Positions 45,398 to 56,049 of a stretch of DNA of 64,000 nucleotides are shown piece by piece. Origin of the DNA: Pythium myriotylum (lineage: Eukaryota > Oomycota > Peronosporomycetes > Pythiales > Pythiaceae); assembly GCA_023091665.1 (NCBI GenBank), contig JALJCQ010000015.1, forward strand, positions 1,798,001-1,862,000, given 5' to 3'. The position numbers were made by a program, and so were the translations under genes. The notes below the pieces were generated by a model. That model was not told where the DNA came from. It searched no databases and saw only the letters and a program-made list of their open reading frames with translations. Within the stretch, counting starts at the first letter, position 1, and each line of letters starts with the position of its first letter.

Positions 45398-45775
45398 ATG
45401 GGCATCCAGTCGTCGCCGCTGCCGCTCCGCGTGCGCTACGCCACCACCGACAAGCCGGCCGAGCCCTCGGTCCTCAAGCGGTGCCTCAAGCAAGTCGAGG
45501 CGGCCAAGTCGCGCCCGCTGCCGCTCGAGGCCCAACAGCTCAAGCTCAAGATCCTTGAGACCCACCCAATCCGCACGAGCCGCTTCAGCCTGAGCCACAT
45601 GAAGCGCATGGCCGTCCCGCCCGTCGAAGTCCCCAAGTGCCTCTGTGGCAAGCAGGTCACTGGGACCACCGTCGGCGGCAAGAAGGTGCCCTTCTCGCGC
45701 GATATGTGGGAGAACCGCAAGCGCAAGGCGGAGAAGACTCGCCTCGACTCGATCTACGAGCTCATCACGTACTGA
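45398..45775 (+). CDS. Small putatively N-myristoylated protein, family unknown
   Basis: 125-residue protein starting in a strong translation context (ccaccATGGgc). The N terminus MGIQSS matches the myristoylation pattern M-G-x3-S, so membrane attachment is likely. It is basic, with helical segments (KRCLKQVEAAKSRPLPLEAQ), a Cys pair (CLCGKQ, about residue 80) and a charged C terminus (RKRKAEKTRLDSIYELITY). The frame is open further upstream without an ATG, but the Kozak context supports this start. The codon use is very GC-rich at third positions, which supports coding. No family was recognised. Confidence 0.65.
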   Translation: MGIQSSPLPLRVRYATTDKPAEPSVLKRCLKQVEAAKSRPLPLEAQQLKLKILETHPIRTSRFSLSHMKRMAVPPVEVPKCLCGKQVTGTTVGGKKVPFSRDMWENRKRKAEKTRLDSIYELITY

Positions 45776-46544
45776 GCAGCGTTCTGCGCCACGAGCCAGC
45801 TCTCGACCGCAAGCGGAGAGTGCTGCCCCAGCCACAGCGTGTTACTCGCCTCCCAGGTGACAAACCGTGTAGAACCTACAAAGTCATCCCTCCACCACCA
45901 CCCCACATATAGAGATAGACCGATCCACTATCGTCGTCTTCGCGTGTTCAACATCACGGCACTAGTGTACCATAGAATACTATCACAGAATATTTACCGA
46001 ACGCAACTACGAACACTGCCTCCTTATTCATGTTCACTCAATTCATAGGAGTTCCATCGATGAAACGTGAGGAGCCATACTTCAGTCAACACCATGAAGG
46101 ATCAGGCTACTAACGCAGTAGGTATCGAATGAACCTACACCAGAATTGCGGGAAGGTGGACATGCATGTGATGGACTGATGGAGACACCACGAGGTCACA
46201 TAGGAACGCACCATGTGGGGTCCTCATTAGAACGGCGTCAATTCCGGCACGAGATGTGAAATCCAGCTCCTATGAGAATGATCAAGACCTGAGAGTGTGT
46301 TGGGAGCTGACATCCTTGGTCGGGGTCGAGGGAACAAGATGCGGGTTATACCGACACACAAATGAGTGTACTCATGGTCTGCCGTTCACATAGACGTGAA
46401 GGAAGGCGATGAATGCCAACGCTTGCCAATGGCAGCACACCGAACCACGACGTCATCGCGAGCGACCACAGGTTTCGTGGTTCGCCCCATACCGTACAGT
46501 ACCATTACCTGAGGTAACTGATCCCATGTCTGTTGTTTGAGCAA

Positions 46545-46853
46545 TCAAGCAGGAATGGATAAAGAAGCCATCGAAGATTCGGACGCCACGGTTCTTGGAG
46601 GGTTCGGAGTTGCTGACACTGGGCCGCTTGATTGAGCAAGCAGTTGGACTCCAACTGCCTCCAAGTTGAAGGCCGGCTGCGCGTACCGGTACGCCAACAT
46701 GAACTTCGTGCGGCAAGCACGTCGTGACGAAGCTTGCTCAATCGGGCTTGATGCGTAGTGTGTATTGAACACTGCGAGCATGTCCATTTTGCCCCTGGTG
46801 ATGGCATCGTGGATGGGAAGTATTTTTATTGTACTCACCTCAACGCTATGCAC
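46545..46853 (-). pseudogene. Possible ankyrin-repeat gene remnant
   Basis: Only one repeat-like segment is visible (LPIHDAITRGKMDML, compare the ankyrin consensus LHxAxxxGxxxxV). A parallel minus-strand frame at 46453-46716 has no stop but no further repeat. Two conflicting frames and the absence of other repeats suggest decay. A chance match is possible. Confidence 0.2.
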
Positions 46854-46981
46854 TCATTTACTCCGGCTTGCGAAGGGAGTGCAACACGTTCTCAAAAACC
46901 GCAGAATTTTGTAATACCGTAGAGAACTTTCGCGAACTGTTTGAGTTGGGTAGTCCCAGTCCCAAGAGAGTGGACCATGCA

Positions 46982-47026
46982 AGCTGGTCAGATCAAGTGT
47001 GCGGCGCACACTTGATCTGACCAGCT
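46982..47026. repeat. Perfect palindrome, 21 bp arms, 3 bp spacer
   Basis: The arms run 46982-47002 and 47006-47026 (agctggtcagatcaagtgtg and its complement, plus one base) with spacer ggc. They pair without mismatch. The stem is long enough to form a stable hairpin or cruciform. It is immediately followed, one base away, by a second palindrome. Confidence 0.9.
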
Positions 47027-47027
47027 G

Positions 47028-47077
47028 CACACAGTTTGACTATAACCCGTGATCGCGGGTTATAGTCGAACTGTGTG
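47028..47077. repeat. Near-perfect palindrome, 22 bp arms, 6 bp spacer
   Basis: The arms run 47028-47049 and 47056-47077 (cacacagtttgactataacc..., one mismatch, T opposite G, allowing a G-U pair in RNA). The spacer is tgatcg. Its sequence is unrelated to the first palindrome. Confidence 0.9.
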
Positions 47078-47167
47078 AAAGTCGTACGTCTCTGGATGCT
47101 TGGTCGTTTGAGCCGTCGTCGCAAAGCGAGGGTGAAGACTGATATTCGTAGACAAGATATCTGAAGA

Positions 47168-47235
47168 GATCGCTCGATGTAGAAGTGCTCGAAGAAGAAA
47201 ATCAGTCCGATCGCTCGGCGTAGAAGTGCTCTAAG
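47168..47235. repeat. Direct repeat, two 27 bp copies 41 bp apart
   Basis: Copies at 47168-47194 and 47209-47235 (gatcgctcg..gtagaagtgctc.aag) differ at three positions. The period of 41 bp is not a multiple of three, so they are unlikely to be protein repeats. They lie 90 bp from the twin palindromes. Confidence 0.75.
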
Positions 47236-47877
47236 ACCGCGGTTCAGACGATCGAGTCGATCCCTATGGATTCCACAGGGATATTCAGTAACCTCTTTCC
47301 GCTGTGGAACGAGGTTTATGGCAGATACATCCTTTATCAAACAAGGAAGCCTAGCTAAGCGATTGCCACCTACATGTCCTGGGGTACCTGCTCACATTCG
47401 CAACGCAGGCCCCACCGAGTCTCTCGGAGGACCATCCTCGGAGTTTTGCAGCATCCTAAGGAAGACACAGTTCTAGTCGAGTTGGTGCAAATTTGACGCT
47501 GAGATACTGTATCAGAGGTTCACCCTCGATACCGGGACACTTTTTGACCACTGGGAAGTCAAGCTGTCCTGAAGGTGCCGATTTCAGCAGGGTTACGACG
47601 GCAGCAAAGGGGGCAAATGATGATGATGATGCAAATCAAGTCTGTTGAGTATAACTGAGTGAATCCTATAGGATGCTCACCTGTCGGACAAGCTAAGGCT
47701 CATCGTAGCGGTCTCATGGGGACAAATGCACTCATCATGCCATCGACAACGCGCAGAAAGCATCGTGACTCGCCATGTTCCTATCAAATATTCGGGTCGT
47801 AAGGAGGAGCAGAAATAGCCACTTACCATCCGTCAAAAGCAGGGTAGTAACGACAGCATACTCATGGAAACTGCAGC

Positions 47878-50800
47878 ATGGCGCCCGGTGACAATCAGGA
47901 CTGCTTCAGGGGGAGCGCGGCCAGTTATGGTACTGGCGAGTTCAGCCAACTCCAGGACGAGCTTGAAGCTGCTGACCGACGGCTGCACCAAACGGCTCAG
48001 GTACGGATGCAGGGTTTGAGGGAGCAAAGTTCCGAGGAGTACTGACTTTTCACAGAACTTCTCTTTGGAGTGGAAGGCATTCCTTGAGTATGCGATCAAG
48101 ATCAAGGAGGATGCTGCCAGCTTCGCGATCTTTCCGGACAGAAATGCACTTGAAGACCTACTCCTTCGCTCACAGAGTGGTCTTGTAATGATGCGACAGC
48201 TCGAGGCGCGCCGCAAGGACAAATGGAAACATCTCTTGCCCTGGCGAGAGGAAACTGAACCGCACCACCAAGAAGACTCAATACTCGATGTGCTCGAGTC
48301 GTCCCCCGAGTCAATTCGAGAATGCAGCGTAGAAGACGGCCATCGCACCTTTCGATTCGAGCTAAGAAAGTTCCTTGATGCAGAGGTTCGTGTTTGTAGC
48401 GTGTTTTTGACAAGGACACAAGATTGGAGCAACAAAACTTATGACCACATGACTACACGTCGCAAGGTGACTCAGCTGTTACGTCAAGCCCTCACGGGGT
48501 TGCACGAGCTCGTCGACATTACCAACGATGAGACCGGTGGCTACAGTTCGCTGAGTGGAATTAATCAGGCATGTGCAGATATGTGTCTCCGATTCCAGTG
48601 TCACCAACAGAGGTCTACCCTACTCTTGGACCGATTCCTCATATGCATGCGGTGGATGCTGAAGAGCCGTCGGTACTTCTTGCGGCAACGAACTCTCGAG
48701 ATTTTGCGATGTCAAGAAGCATGCGCTAAACCGCTACCAGAAAACTGCCGACTAGAGAAAGCCAGAGTATCGTCCACAACCAAAGATGGAGCCCAATGTC
48801 CACATTTCCCTGTCACTATGCTCCAAATGGAGAGTGCACTTGCAGAATCTCTCTCGGAGCTAGGAGTTGCTTTGAGGATGGACCAGCCCATCCGGATGAA
48901 GTTGCTGGTTGATGAACATTTCGGGTCGACAATAAAAGAGTCCTCTCTGGAAGCAGGTAGGCCGACGAGTTCGGCGAGTGTGGGGGACTTGCAGCATTCC
49001 CCTTCTTGGGGTCTGATAATTGATCTACTCGACTCGAGGTGGAAAATACTACAGCTCTCGCGTATGCTGAAGACTGATGAGGAGACTGACCAGTCAGCAT
49101 TGGAAACTCAAGATGGTCGGGGCTTCTTGTCCTCGCACTCAGAAGCCGAAATCGACACGCTTTTGCGTGGTGATTGGCAGCTATTATCAGTAGATGATGT
49201 TGATTTCATCAAAGCAAGTCTTGAAAATCAGTCAAAATGCCATTGGCGCCGATCGCTGCTTGAAGATACTGACAAATCGTGTGAAAAAGTGGATTCTGAA
49301 CGACCGAGTGAAAGTGATTCCGATTTACAGGTCAAGGCAAGACGCGAGTCACATGGTTTTACGGACAAACTTGACTTTGAACATCTCGATGCGTTCTACA
49401 AAGCGCGTTATCTTGCGTGCCGACTTGTTCGAAAGAGATTGCTGCGTGCAATCAATTACCAGTACCATCTGGTGAGAACGCGGCACCATCAGCTCGCAAA
49501 AGTAACAGATTTGCTGTCATCGAAAAGCACTCGATTATCTGAATCGTTGGAAGCACGCGAGGCCTCAGACTGGACAAGTAGAAGAGAGGGTGCAGACTAT
49601 ATCGTGTGTTGCAATGGGGTGGAGCATTTTTTTGAGAAAGCAAAAGCTGATCTCGAAGGGATGGAACTTCAACTCCTTACCACAGCCACAATCTTCTTGA
49701 GAAAGCACGAATCGAAGCCTCAAACTGAATCCCAGTCGAGTTTTGTCCCACCAGTAGTATTGGGAGTCGATCGAATGCAGGTTCTCTGCGATGCATACAA
49801 TTGCGAATTAAAGTTCCAGTTAGCCAAAATCGACCTCGCGCTGCAGATTATAGCATCCGGATACGATTCTGTGCTCAGTGGGCCTACGGAAGACTATATT
49901 GCTCGTTTGCTTCAGAGTTCTGTTCTTGTGGATAGGTCGCACTCATATTTCATAACGAGCTACTCGAACGCGATGATGCAGCTCGATCAAAGAATCAATC
50001 TCTTTGCCGATCTTCGTGCGCACAGAGAAACCGCTTCAGGCACCATCACTTGTAACACAGAGGAAGAAGCAGTGTTCGACGCAATGGTGATGGGAGGATT
50101 TGTACAGGATTACTTCGAGATTGAGCGGAGTATCCTCCTCGAGGCTGATGAAATATGGTTCGAGTCGACAAGTGTTAGTGCAAACCAGGCGCTGAAGCAA
50201 GCTATCTACGAAGAAATATTCATCCTGTGGAAGTCGATCGCAGCGTCCGCAACACTGACTTCTGAGGGCCACAGTTTGGAGGCTCACTACGACACTCTGT
50301 TGTGTGGAACTGGTTGGCGCGTGTTCTTCTCTCCACTTCAAGTTCAAGACGCTTACATTGCCCTCGAGGAAGTGATGCCCAACGACATTAACGAGCAATC
50401 CAGGAAAATCGCGTGCTGCATTGAGGCAGTATACCTTCTCAAGTGGCGGTGGCAATTACGAACGCATGTGTTCGAGACTCACATTCTTGAAGAAGCCTTG
50501 GAATTCCAAGCAAACTTTGTTCGGCGTCTTGAGTCGCGAATACTTCATCAATCATCACAGCGTTTCAGCAAGGAAATAGGGGGTACTTGCCTCGGCTCCA
50601 CTTGGAGTAGCTTAACTCCGATATTCATGTCCATTCGCTCACAATCTTCGAGAGATATCAAGGAAAACACGGATCGACGCTCACGCACAACTCGAGACTG
50701 GATAGCGACAGCCCTACGCGAACGACTGAGCGATGTGACCCGATCGTCATTTGCGGAAGCATTGCGCATTCAAGTTCTCTACAAATGTACTCTGGAAGAC

Positions 50801-53800
50801 CTGGTGAACCTGCAGGACCTGACCGCACGAGATATGATTGACTTCGCAGCATCTGCTCCTTTCCAAATATTGGCTGTCTCGAATGAGTTGCACCAAAGTT
50901 CGACTTACTGTCCGAACGATTCATTGGTTGCAACCAGCCTCCAGACAGTCAAATCGAAGTATATGGGCGAAATTGCTGAAGTGATCCGAGGGATAGCCGA
51001 TCGAGTCTGTGTCCCTTATTGGATCTCTCTGTCGGATCTGCAGTCACTCGTACGGACCCATTATCACTCAGCATTCCAGGAAAAGGAAGGACCGTGGAAT
51101 CGTGATGATGTGGTTATCGGAGTCATTGACCAGTCCTTGTTTGAATGCCTCGCCAAAATACTACGTTGCAAAACTACGATCCCCCACTTTCTCGTTCGCC
51201 TAGACAGATGTATTTGCCCGCTTCGAAATGAGATAAACCTTATGGAAGGCCTGCTCCAACACAACGACGTAGGAAGCTGCGCCTTTCGAATCCGGCCAGA
51301 TTTGCCAGGGTTTCTTGGTGCCTCTTCTACTCTAACACAGTGGCTAATTGGCAAGCTCGCACAAATCAAACGTGACATTCAAACAAAACCTAGTAGCGAA
51401 AGGCTAACTCAATCCACAACGTCGTGGTCGAGGAACGCGACAAATCCTTTAGACGCTTCATTCGGACATTGTTGCGGAGAGCCTACACTCCCTCAAACGG
51501 ACTCTTCCGATAAAAGGAACTGTCTTCTTCTCCTTCCAACCACCGAGCAACTCATTGTTTGGGCTCTCGAACGGACTGAAGCGCTCCATACACCGACGAA
51601 ATCAAGCGATGCAGGCAACGATGTATCACGTACGCTGGAGGACGCTCTCTTTGTTCTCACTGAGATTTATGATGTACTTCAACAAGCCATATCCATTCTT
51701 TGGAAGGAAGCAGCTCTTGGACTGCACTTGGGTGACTCAATGAAACGGATGACATCACAACAGTGTCGGCGCCTCTCTGTTTCACCAATCCAGTACGCGT
51801 CTGCAGAGTTCGGTCGAGATCTCTTGAGAAGCTGCCAGATAGCGATCCATCGATCGATTGTTGAACTAACAGATCGGGTCGTATCACGGATTCAAATCGA
51901 CGGGTCAATAGATATCTTTGATGGATTCGATGGAAAAGATGCTCGGAGAATCCACGGCGCGGCAAAACTCCGCGCGGAACTGAGAGATGCCGTGAAGGAG
52001 ATCATTGAAGAGGTACAGCTCCGAGTACGATGCAGTACGATTAGTGCCATGATTGAATCATTTGCATTCAAAGCTCCCCAACGCCATTCCGAGCAAAGCA
52101 CCTACCAACGTATTCTCATGTGCAAACACCGCAACGGTGGCCCAAAGGCATTCCTTTTTCGATCTCGCGCTGCGACTCATAGTCCAGCCATTCTTGATTT
52201 CCGGCGAGAGGTATTGAACATACAAGATAAAAATCATCTTGAGACGCTTGCAACTTGGCTTGAGACTGTCTACGCACTTGTGTCGGACAAATCCAACGAA
52301 ATCTCTAGCCTTAAATCTGTGGGTCGTAACGATGGAGATCTCGGGTTCGCTGCGTATGCTGTTCAGCGGTATGAAGAGCTTGAGACAGCTTACGGTACAC
52401 TCTCCCAAGTCGAAGCCACCGGCACTTCCGAAGATTGTGGAGAGGATTTCTACTGCAACCAAGAACGCTACGGGCTCCAGCACCGACAGCGTTCATTTAA
52501 CGAGCGAAGTTTGGCAACGAACGATGGTCGGTGGAACTCCCCGCTATATCGTTTTTGGTTAATCGTGGTCGGCGCTTATAAGTTGTCTCGACATCGAAGT
52601 AGTCTGCCTGCTCCAGTATTGGTCGGTCTCCCTTCCAGAACTCGTCTAACCCAGCACATTGAGCTTCTTCGCGCATACCTTTCGACAACGTGGATCAACA
52701 ACGACATCAACTCTATGCAGCAGCATTACGAGAGCTTGCTTTCACAAAAACATAGATTCTATCTCCATCAACAGCAACAACGACAGTGTGATGCAGCCGG
52801 GCGCCCAAACGGTATGTCGACTGAACTGTCGCTCTCCATCGAGAAACAATTACAAGCCTTCAGCCCATACTATAAACCAACTCATGATGGTGGAGAAGGT
52901 GTGTTTTTTGTCCCGGCCCAGATAATGGCCGAGATTCTTCGTTTGCACAGTATGGAAACCAAACATTTCTATGAAAAAGCTATACAGGTGGAGGCATTAA
53001 ATACGACTATCCTTGAAGAGCGATGCAACTCTCTGCGTATGGAGATGGCGGATCTCCAGGACCAGGTAAACGAGATGGAGAAAGATGAAGCGCTTAAGCG
53101 TGAAGCTTATACTGCCGATCGATGCTACGAGCTTCAACTATCGTTGAACAAACTTCAACAAGATAGGCTCCTTCAGGACGTAAGGTTTGCGCAGCAGCAG
53201 CAACAATTGAAGGCTGATTTGGCCCGCGACTTCGAAACTCGATTGAGTGAAATGCATATCCAGATTGTGTCGAAACAGCTGAAGTTTAACGAGTTTCGTC
53301 GTTCCATCGAGCATGACCTCAAACAGCAGCTTCGAACAGCCCAGCCCCAGCTTGTAAGTCAACTCGTTGACCAATCTGGATCGATGTCGATCGAGACGAA
53401 GACTAGTTTTCTGGAGTCTTTACAGGGTCAAGCTGCTTCAGACTATCTTCAGAAGGAGAATATCGCCTTGAAGCAAACATTATTAAAGCTGCAATCGCTT
53501 TACGAAATGCAACAGCAAACAAAAACTGTCCAGGAAGAACGTGAACGGCTGGCGTACGAGGCACACCGGATGCAAAACGTGAGTTTAGAAAATGAAAATG
53601 CTCGCTTGCAGCACCAAGTTGATAGATTTGAAAGTGAGCTGGCCAAGCTGTCAAAGGAGCGCACGTTTTTCCAACTTCAATGCTCAGACATGCAGAGGAA
53701 GAACCAAGAATTTGCTCAGCGGCGGCGAGAAGCGAAGATCCGAGCGTTGTCTGCTCCGTATCTTGATGGTTCCCCGGTAATCAGATGTCATACTTCACAA

Positions 53801-54475
53801 GTGACGAATCTTTGCCAGCAGAAGGAAGAAAACGATTTGGATGAGATTCATGAAATCCGATTCCGCAATCCACAGTTGACGGAACCAAAAGTGCCAAAGG
53901 CTGCGGCCGAGATGGCGGAACCGGTCAAAAGCCAGAGAAATATTGAACGTATTGAGAACTCCAACCGCCACTACAAGAGCAAAATCAAGCGACTGCAGCA
54001 ACAACTGGAAAAGGAGATGAAGGTGAAGAACGAGCTCTCTGCACGTTTGACCGACCTACAATCGATCCTTGAACTCGATGGAAGTCCTCCACGGCCCAAC
54101 GTTCAGTCCTCGGAGAATCCGTGTCTAGAAAGACCACTACGTAAAGTCTCGCATTTACGAGCAGCTTCTGCGTCCATTATCTCTCCTCGGAAGATGGACA
54201 TAACTCCCAAGCGCCCATGTACTTCACGTTCCGCTCGAGGGCAATCTGCTCTTGCGGTGAGCCCAAGTTCTCAGATTGCGAGTGAAATGGACGAACTACC
54301 GTCGAGTGGGGGAAGAAATCAGCCAGAAGGTCTCTCAGCTCCAGTTCCTCCACCATCCTCTGCATCGCTCTGTTCGCATCGAAAGTACAGCATCCAACTG
54401 CGCGACCCACCACAATACGGTGTGGCCGGCGTTCAGAACTCTCTTGTGAAGCGTGGTAGGCTTCCATACCGATAG
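47878..54475 (+). CDS. Very large coiled-coil protein (about 2,180 residues)
   Basis: Exon 1 (47878-48000) starts MAPGDNQDCFRGSAAS and ends in a charged helix; a 55 bp intron (GTACGG...TTCACAG) joins it in phase to the long exon 48056-54475. The protein is almost entirely helical. From about residue 1640 on there is a Gln-rich coiled coil (RFYLHQQQQRQ, LRMEMADLQDQVNEMEKDEA, QLRTAQPQLVSQL), then a charged coil (RLQQQLEKEMKVKNELSARL) and a basic Ser/Pro-rich tail. The block LTQHIELLRAYLSTTWIN with following coil reminds me of CCDC162-like flagellar/ciliary proteins, but I cannot confirm it. The frame may continue: a downstream stretch (54530-54640, KIEMLQSELVQARV) is also coiled coil and could be a further exon, overlapping the MAF1 3' end. 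Confidence 0.7.
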
Positions 54476-54795
54476 ATCCCTGAGCTGTTTGCACTCCACC
54501 ACATCTAATACATCACCAAGGTCGAAGAAAATTGAAATGCTTCAAAGCGAACTGGTCCAGGCAAGAGTTGCCACCCGAGCAAGCCGTTTGGAAAGAGCCA
54601 ACCGGGATAAAATAAAATTATGCACAATGTTTACAATTGCAGCACGAGCCAACCGACTGGGAAGTAGAGCAGGCATGACCGCCGGGCTTGTCTTTCAGCC
54701 GCAGGTGGAGCGTGCTAGGATCCGAGTGGGAGAGCGATGGGTGTGGGAAAGGCACACCACGAAGGGACAATTGAATTTGCTGTCCAAAGAAGACA
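54476..54795. other. Region between the coiled-coil gene and MAF1
   Basis: It contains a plus-strand open frame (to 54830) with a coiled-coil start (KIEMLQSELVQARV) that may be a last exon of the large gene. A donor at about 54441 and an acceptor at about 54531 would keep the frame, but several alternatives exist. No other gene is seen. Confidence 0.35.
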
Positions 54796-54866
54796 CTAGT
54801 TACCGTCCTCCCTACATACCAAACGGTTGACGTTAGATGAAAGGGAAGCCCTACAACAATCCGAAA

Positions 54867-54897
<31 letters not shown>

Positions 54898-55657
54898 GCA
54901 CCAGTCAGGCGACATGCCAAAGTAGTCTTCGATGTTGTCGTCTCCGTCATCGTCCATGGCCTCGGGGTCTTCCATGTTTTCGTCATCCATGGAGTCGTCG
55001 TCGTAGCCTGATTGACTGTCCATCGCGAGACGAATCGTAAGCAGATGAATCCAAGCCCCGAAAATACGAGTATACGTACGCTTTGGCCATGCACGTGAAA
55101 TACAGGATCTTCTTCATGTTTTTGTTGTAGAAGAAGTAGTTGAAGGACCACAGGTTGCCGTCCGAGAACGGGTCCGAGTCCATGTCGGGGATGTAGCTGT
55201 AGACGTCGCACTCTTCGGGCTTGATGGACTCGGAGATGGACTCCCACATCTTTTCGACAAAGCCGTTGCTTTCGAGGTCAAGGAGCTCCGCGAGGTCGTG
55301 GTTGATGCGCTGGACGGCTATCCGGTAGTCGGCCTCCTTGCAGAACTGCTCGGGCTTGACCGTGCTGAAGTCGTAATCGGGGAAGCTGGCGTTCATGGTC
55401 GTGATGAGGTTGATGAGCAGCTTGCGAGTGGCCGGCGCCGCGAGCGGTCCGAGCGGCGAGGACCCGAGCAGGTCGCTCGAGAGCGCTTCGACCTCCTGCT
55501 GGTAGTACATGTCGAGCGACTTGGCGAGCTTCTTGTCGGCGCCGGCCTTCTTGCACGAGTAGGCCTCGATCTTGCCCGAGATCTCTCGGTCGCCCACGAC
55601 GTACGAGCTCAGCACCGAGTTGAGCCACGTGAGCTGGTTCTCTTCGAGGTACTTCAT
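54796..55657 (-). CDS. MAF1: MAF1, RNA polymerase III repressor
   Basis: MAF1 shuts off Pol III transcription when TORC1 is inactive. Exon 1 (55657-55080) begins MKYLEENQLTWLNSVLSS and contains box A-like SGKIEAYSCKKAGADKKL, then PDYDFSTVKPEQF, ECDVYSYIPDMDSDPFSDG and LWSFNYFFYNKNMKKILYF, the B/C-box core of the family. A 64 bp intron (55016-55079) leads in phase 2 to the acidic exon 2 (55015 onward, DDDSMDDENMEDPEAMDDDG), a tail also found in animal MAF1. The exact end is uncertain: after MSPDW the frame reads into a (GT)n tract to a stop at 54796; the tract may be an intron. Upstream ATG-less extension rejected. The CDK8 gene diverges 392 bp away. Confidence 0.92.
54872..54898. repeat. (AC)n microsatellite
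   Basis: About 13 AC units at 54872-54898. On the MAF1 strand this is (GT)n immediately downstream of GACTG/GTGCGT, inside the 3' end of the MAF1 reading frame. It is likely length-variable. Confidence 0.9.
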
Positions 55658-56049
55658 CCTGGATGCGGCGGTAGGGAAATGCCGTTTCCCGTCGCGCAAG
55701 AAACTAGATTCCTGAAAAACCTCGCGCTTTCGAGAAATATTCGGAATCTGATCGAGGAAGCAAACTGAAAAACCTCGCCTTATATCGGTTTTGACAGGTA
55801 CCGCGTGGGCTTCCCCGTCACATGCGGTTTGAGAGGGATTAGGTGGGACCGCTGTCAGTTCAGCACCGACTGCCACGTTGAAGGTGTCACACACGCGCAA
55901 ACAGTGAAAATCAAGATTAGACGTCATGGTGTTGAGCGGTTATCATTTTACACAGGACCTTCGTTACAATATTCGCATTATGCAGGTGGAACAGTAACCG
56001 CTCCCATGGAGACGGTGAACAAACGTTGGTGTCAACCCAGCGGCGAAGG
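55658..56049. other. Divergent promoter region of MAF1 and CDK8
   Basis: 392 bp without a convincing gene. On the MAF1 strand GATATAAGG (about 55780) looks TATA-like. On the CDK8 strand an initiator-like motif is seen (55943-55952). Confidence 0.4.
55943..55952 (+). promoter_or_regulatory. Possible oomycete-type initiator for CDK8
   Basis: TCATTTTACA matches the first part of the oomycete core promoter initiator (GCTCATTYYNCAWTTT), about 100 bp upstream of the CDK8 ATG. The following WTTT is not matched (CAGG). It is the only good hit noticed in the window, so chance occurrence is possible. Confidence 0.3.

Larger units (their letters stand above)
45776..47877. other. Gene-poor 2.1 kb region with repeats and decayed sequence
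   Basis: No convincing intact gene. On the minus strand, 46545-46853 reads IHDAITRGKMDMLAVFNTHY, which resembles one ankyrin repeat, then the frame runs out. Palindromes are at 46982-47077 and a 27 bp direct repeat at 47168-47235. These features look like remains of a mobile element or of a gene family member. Confidence 0.5.

Noticed and set aside
45164..45835. 223-codon minus-strand frame
   Set aside because: Opposite the small myristoylated gene; the plus-strand gene has the better context and codon pattern.
46993..47340. 115-codon minus-strand frame over the palindromes
   Set aside because: It reads through both palindromes and the direct repeat and shows no known domain.
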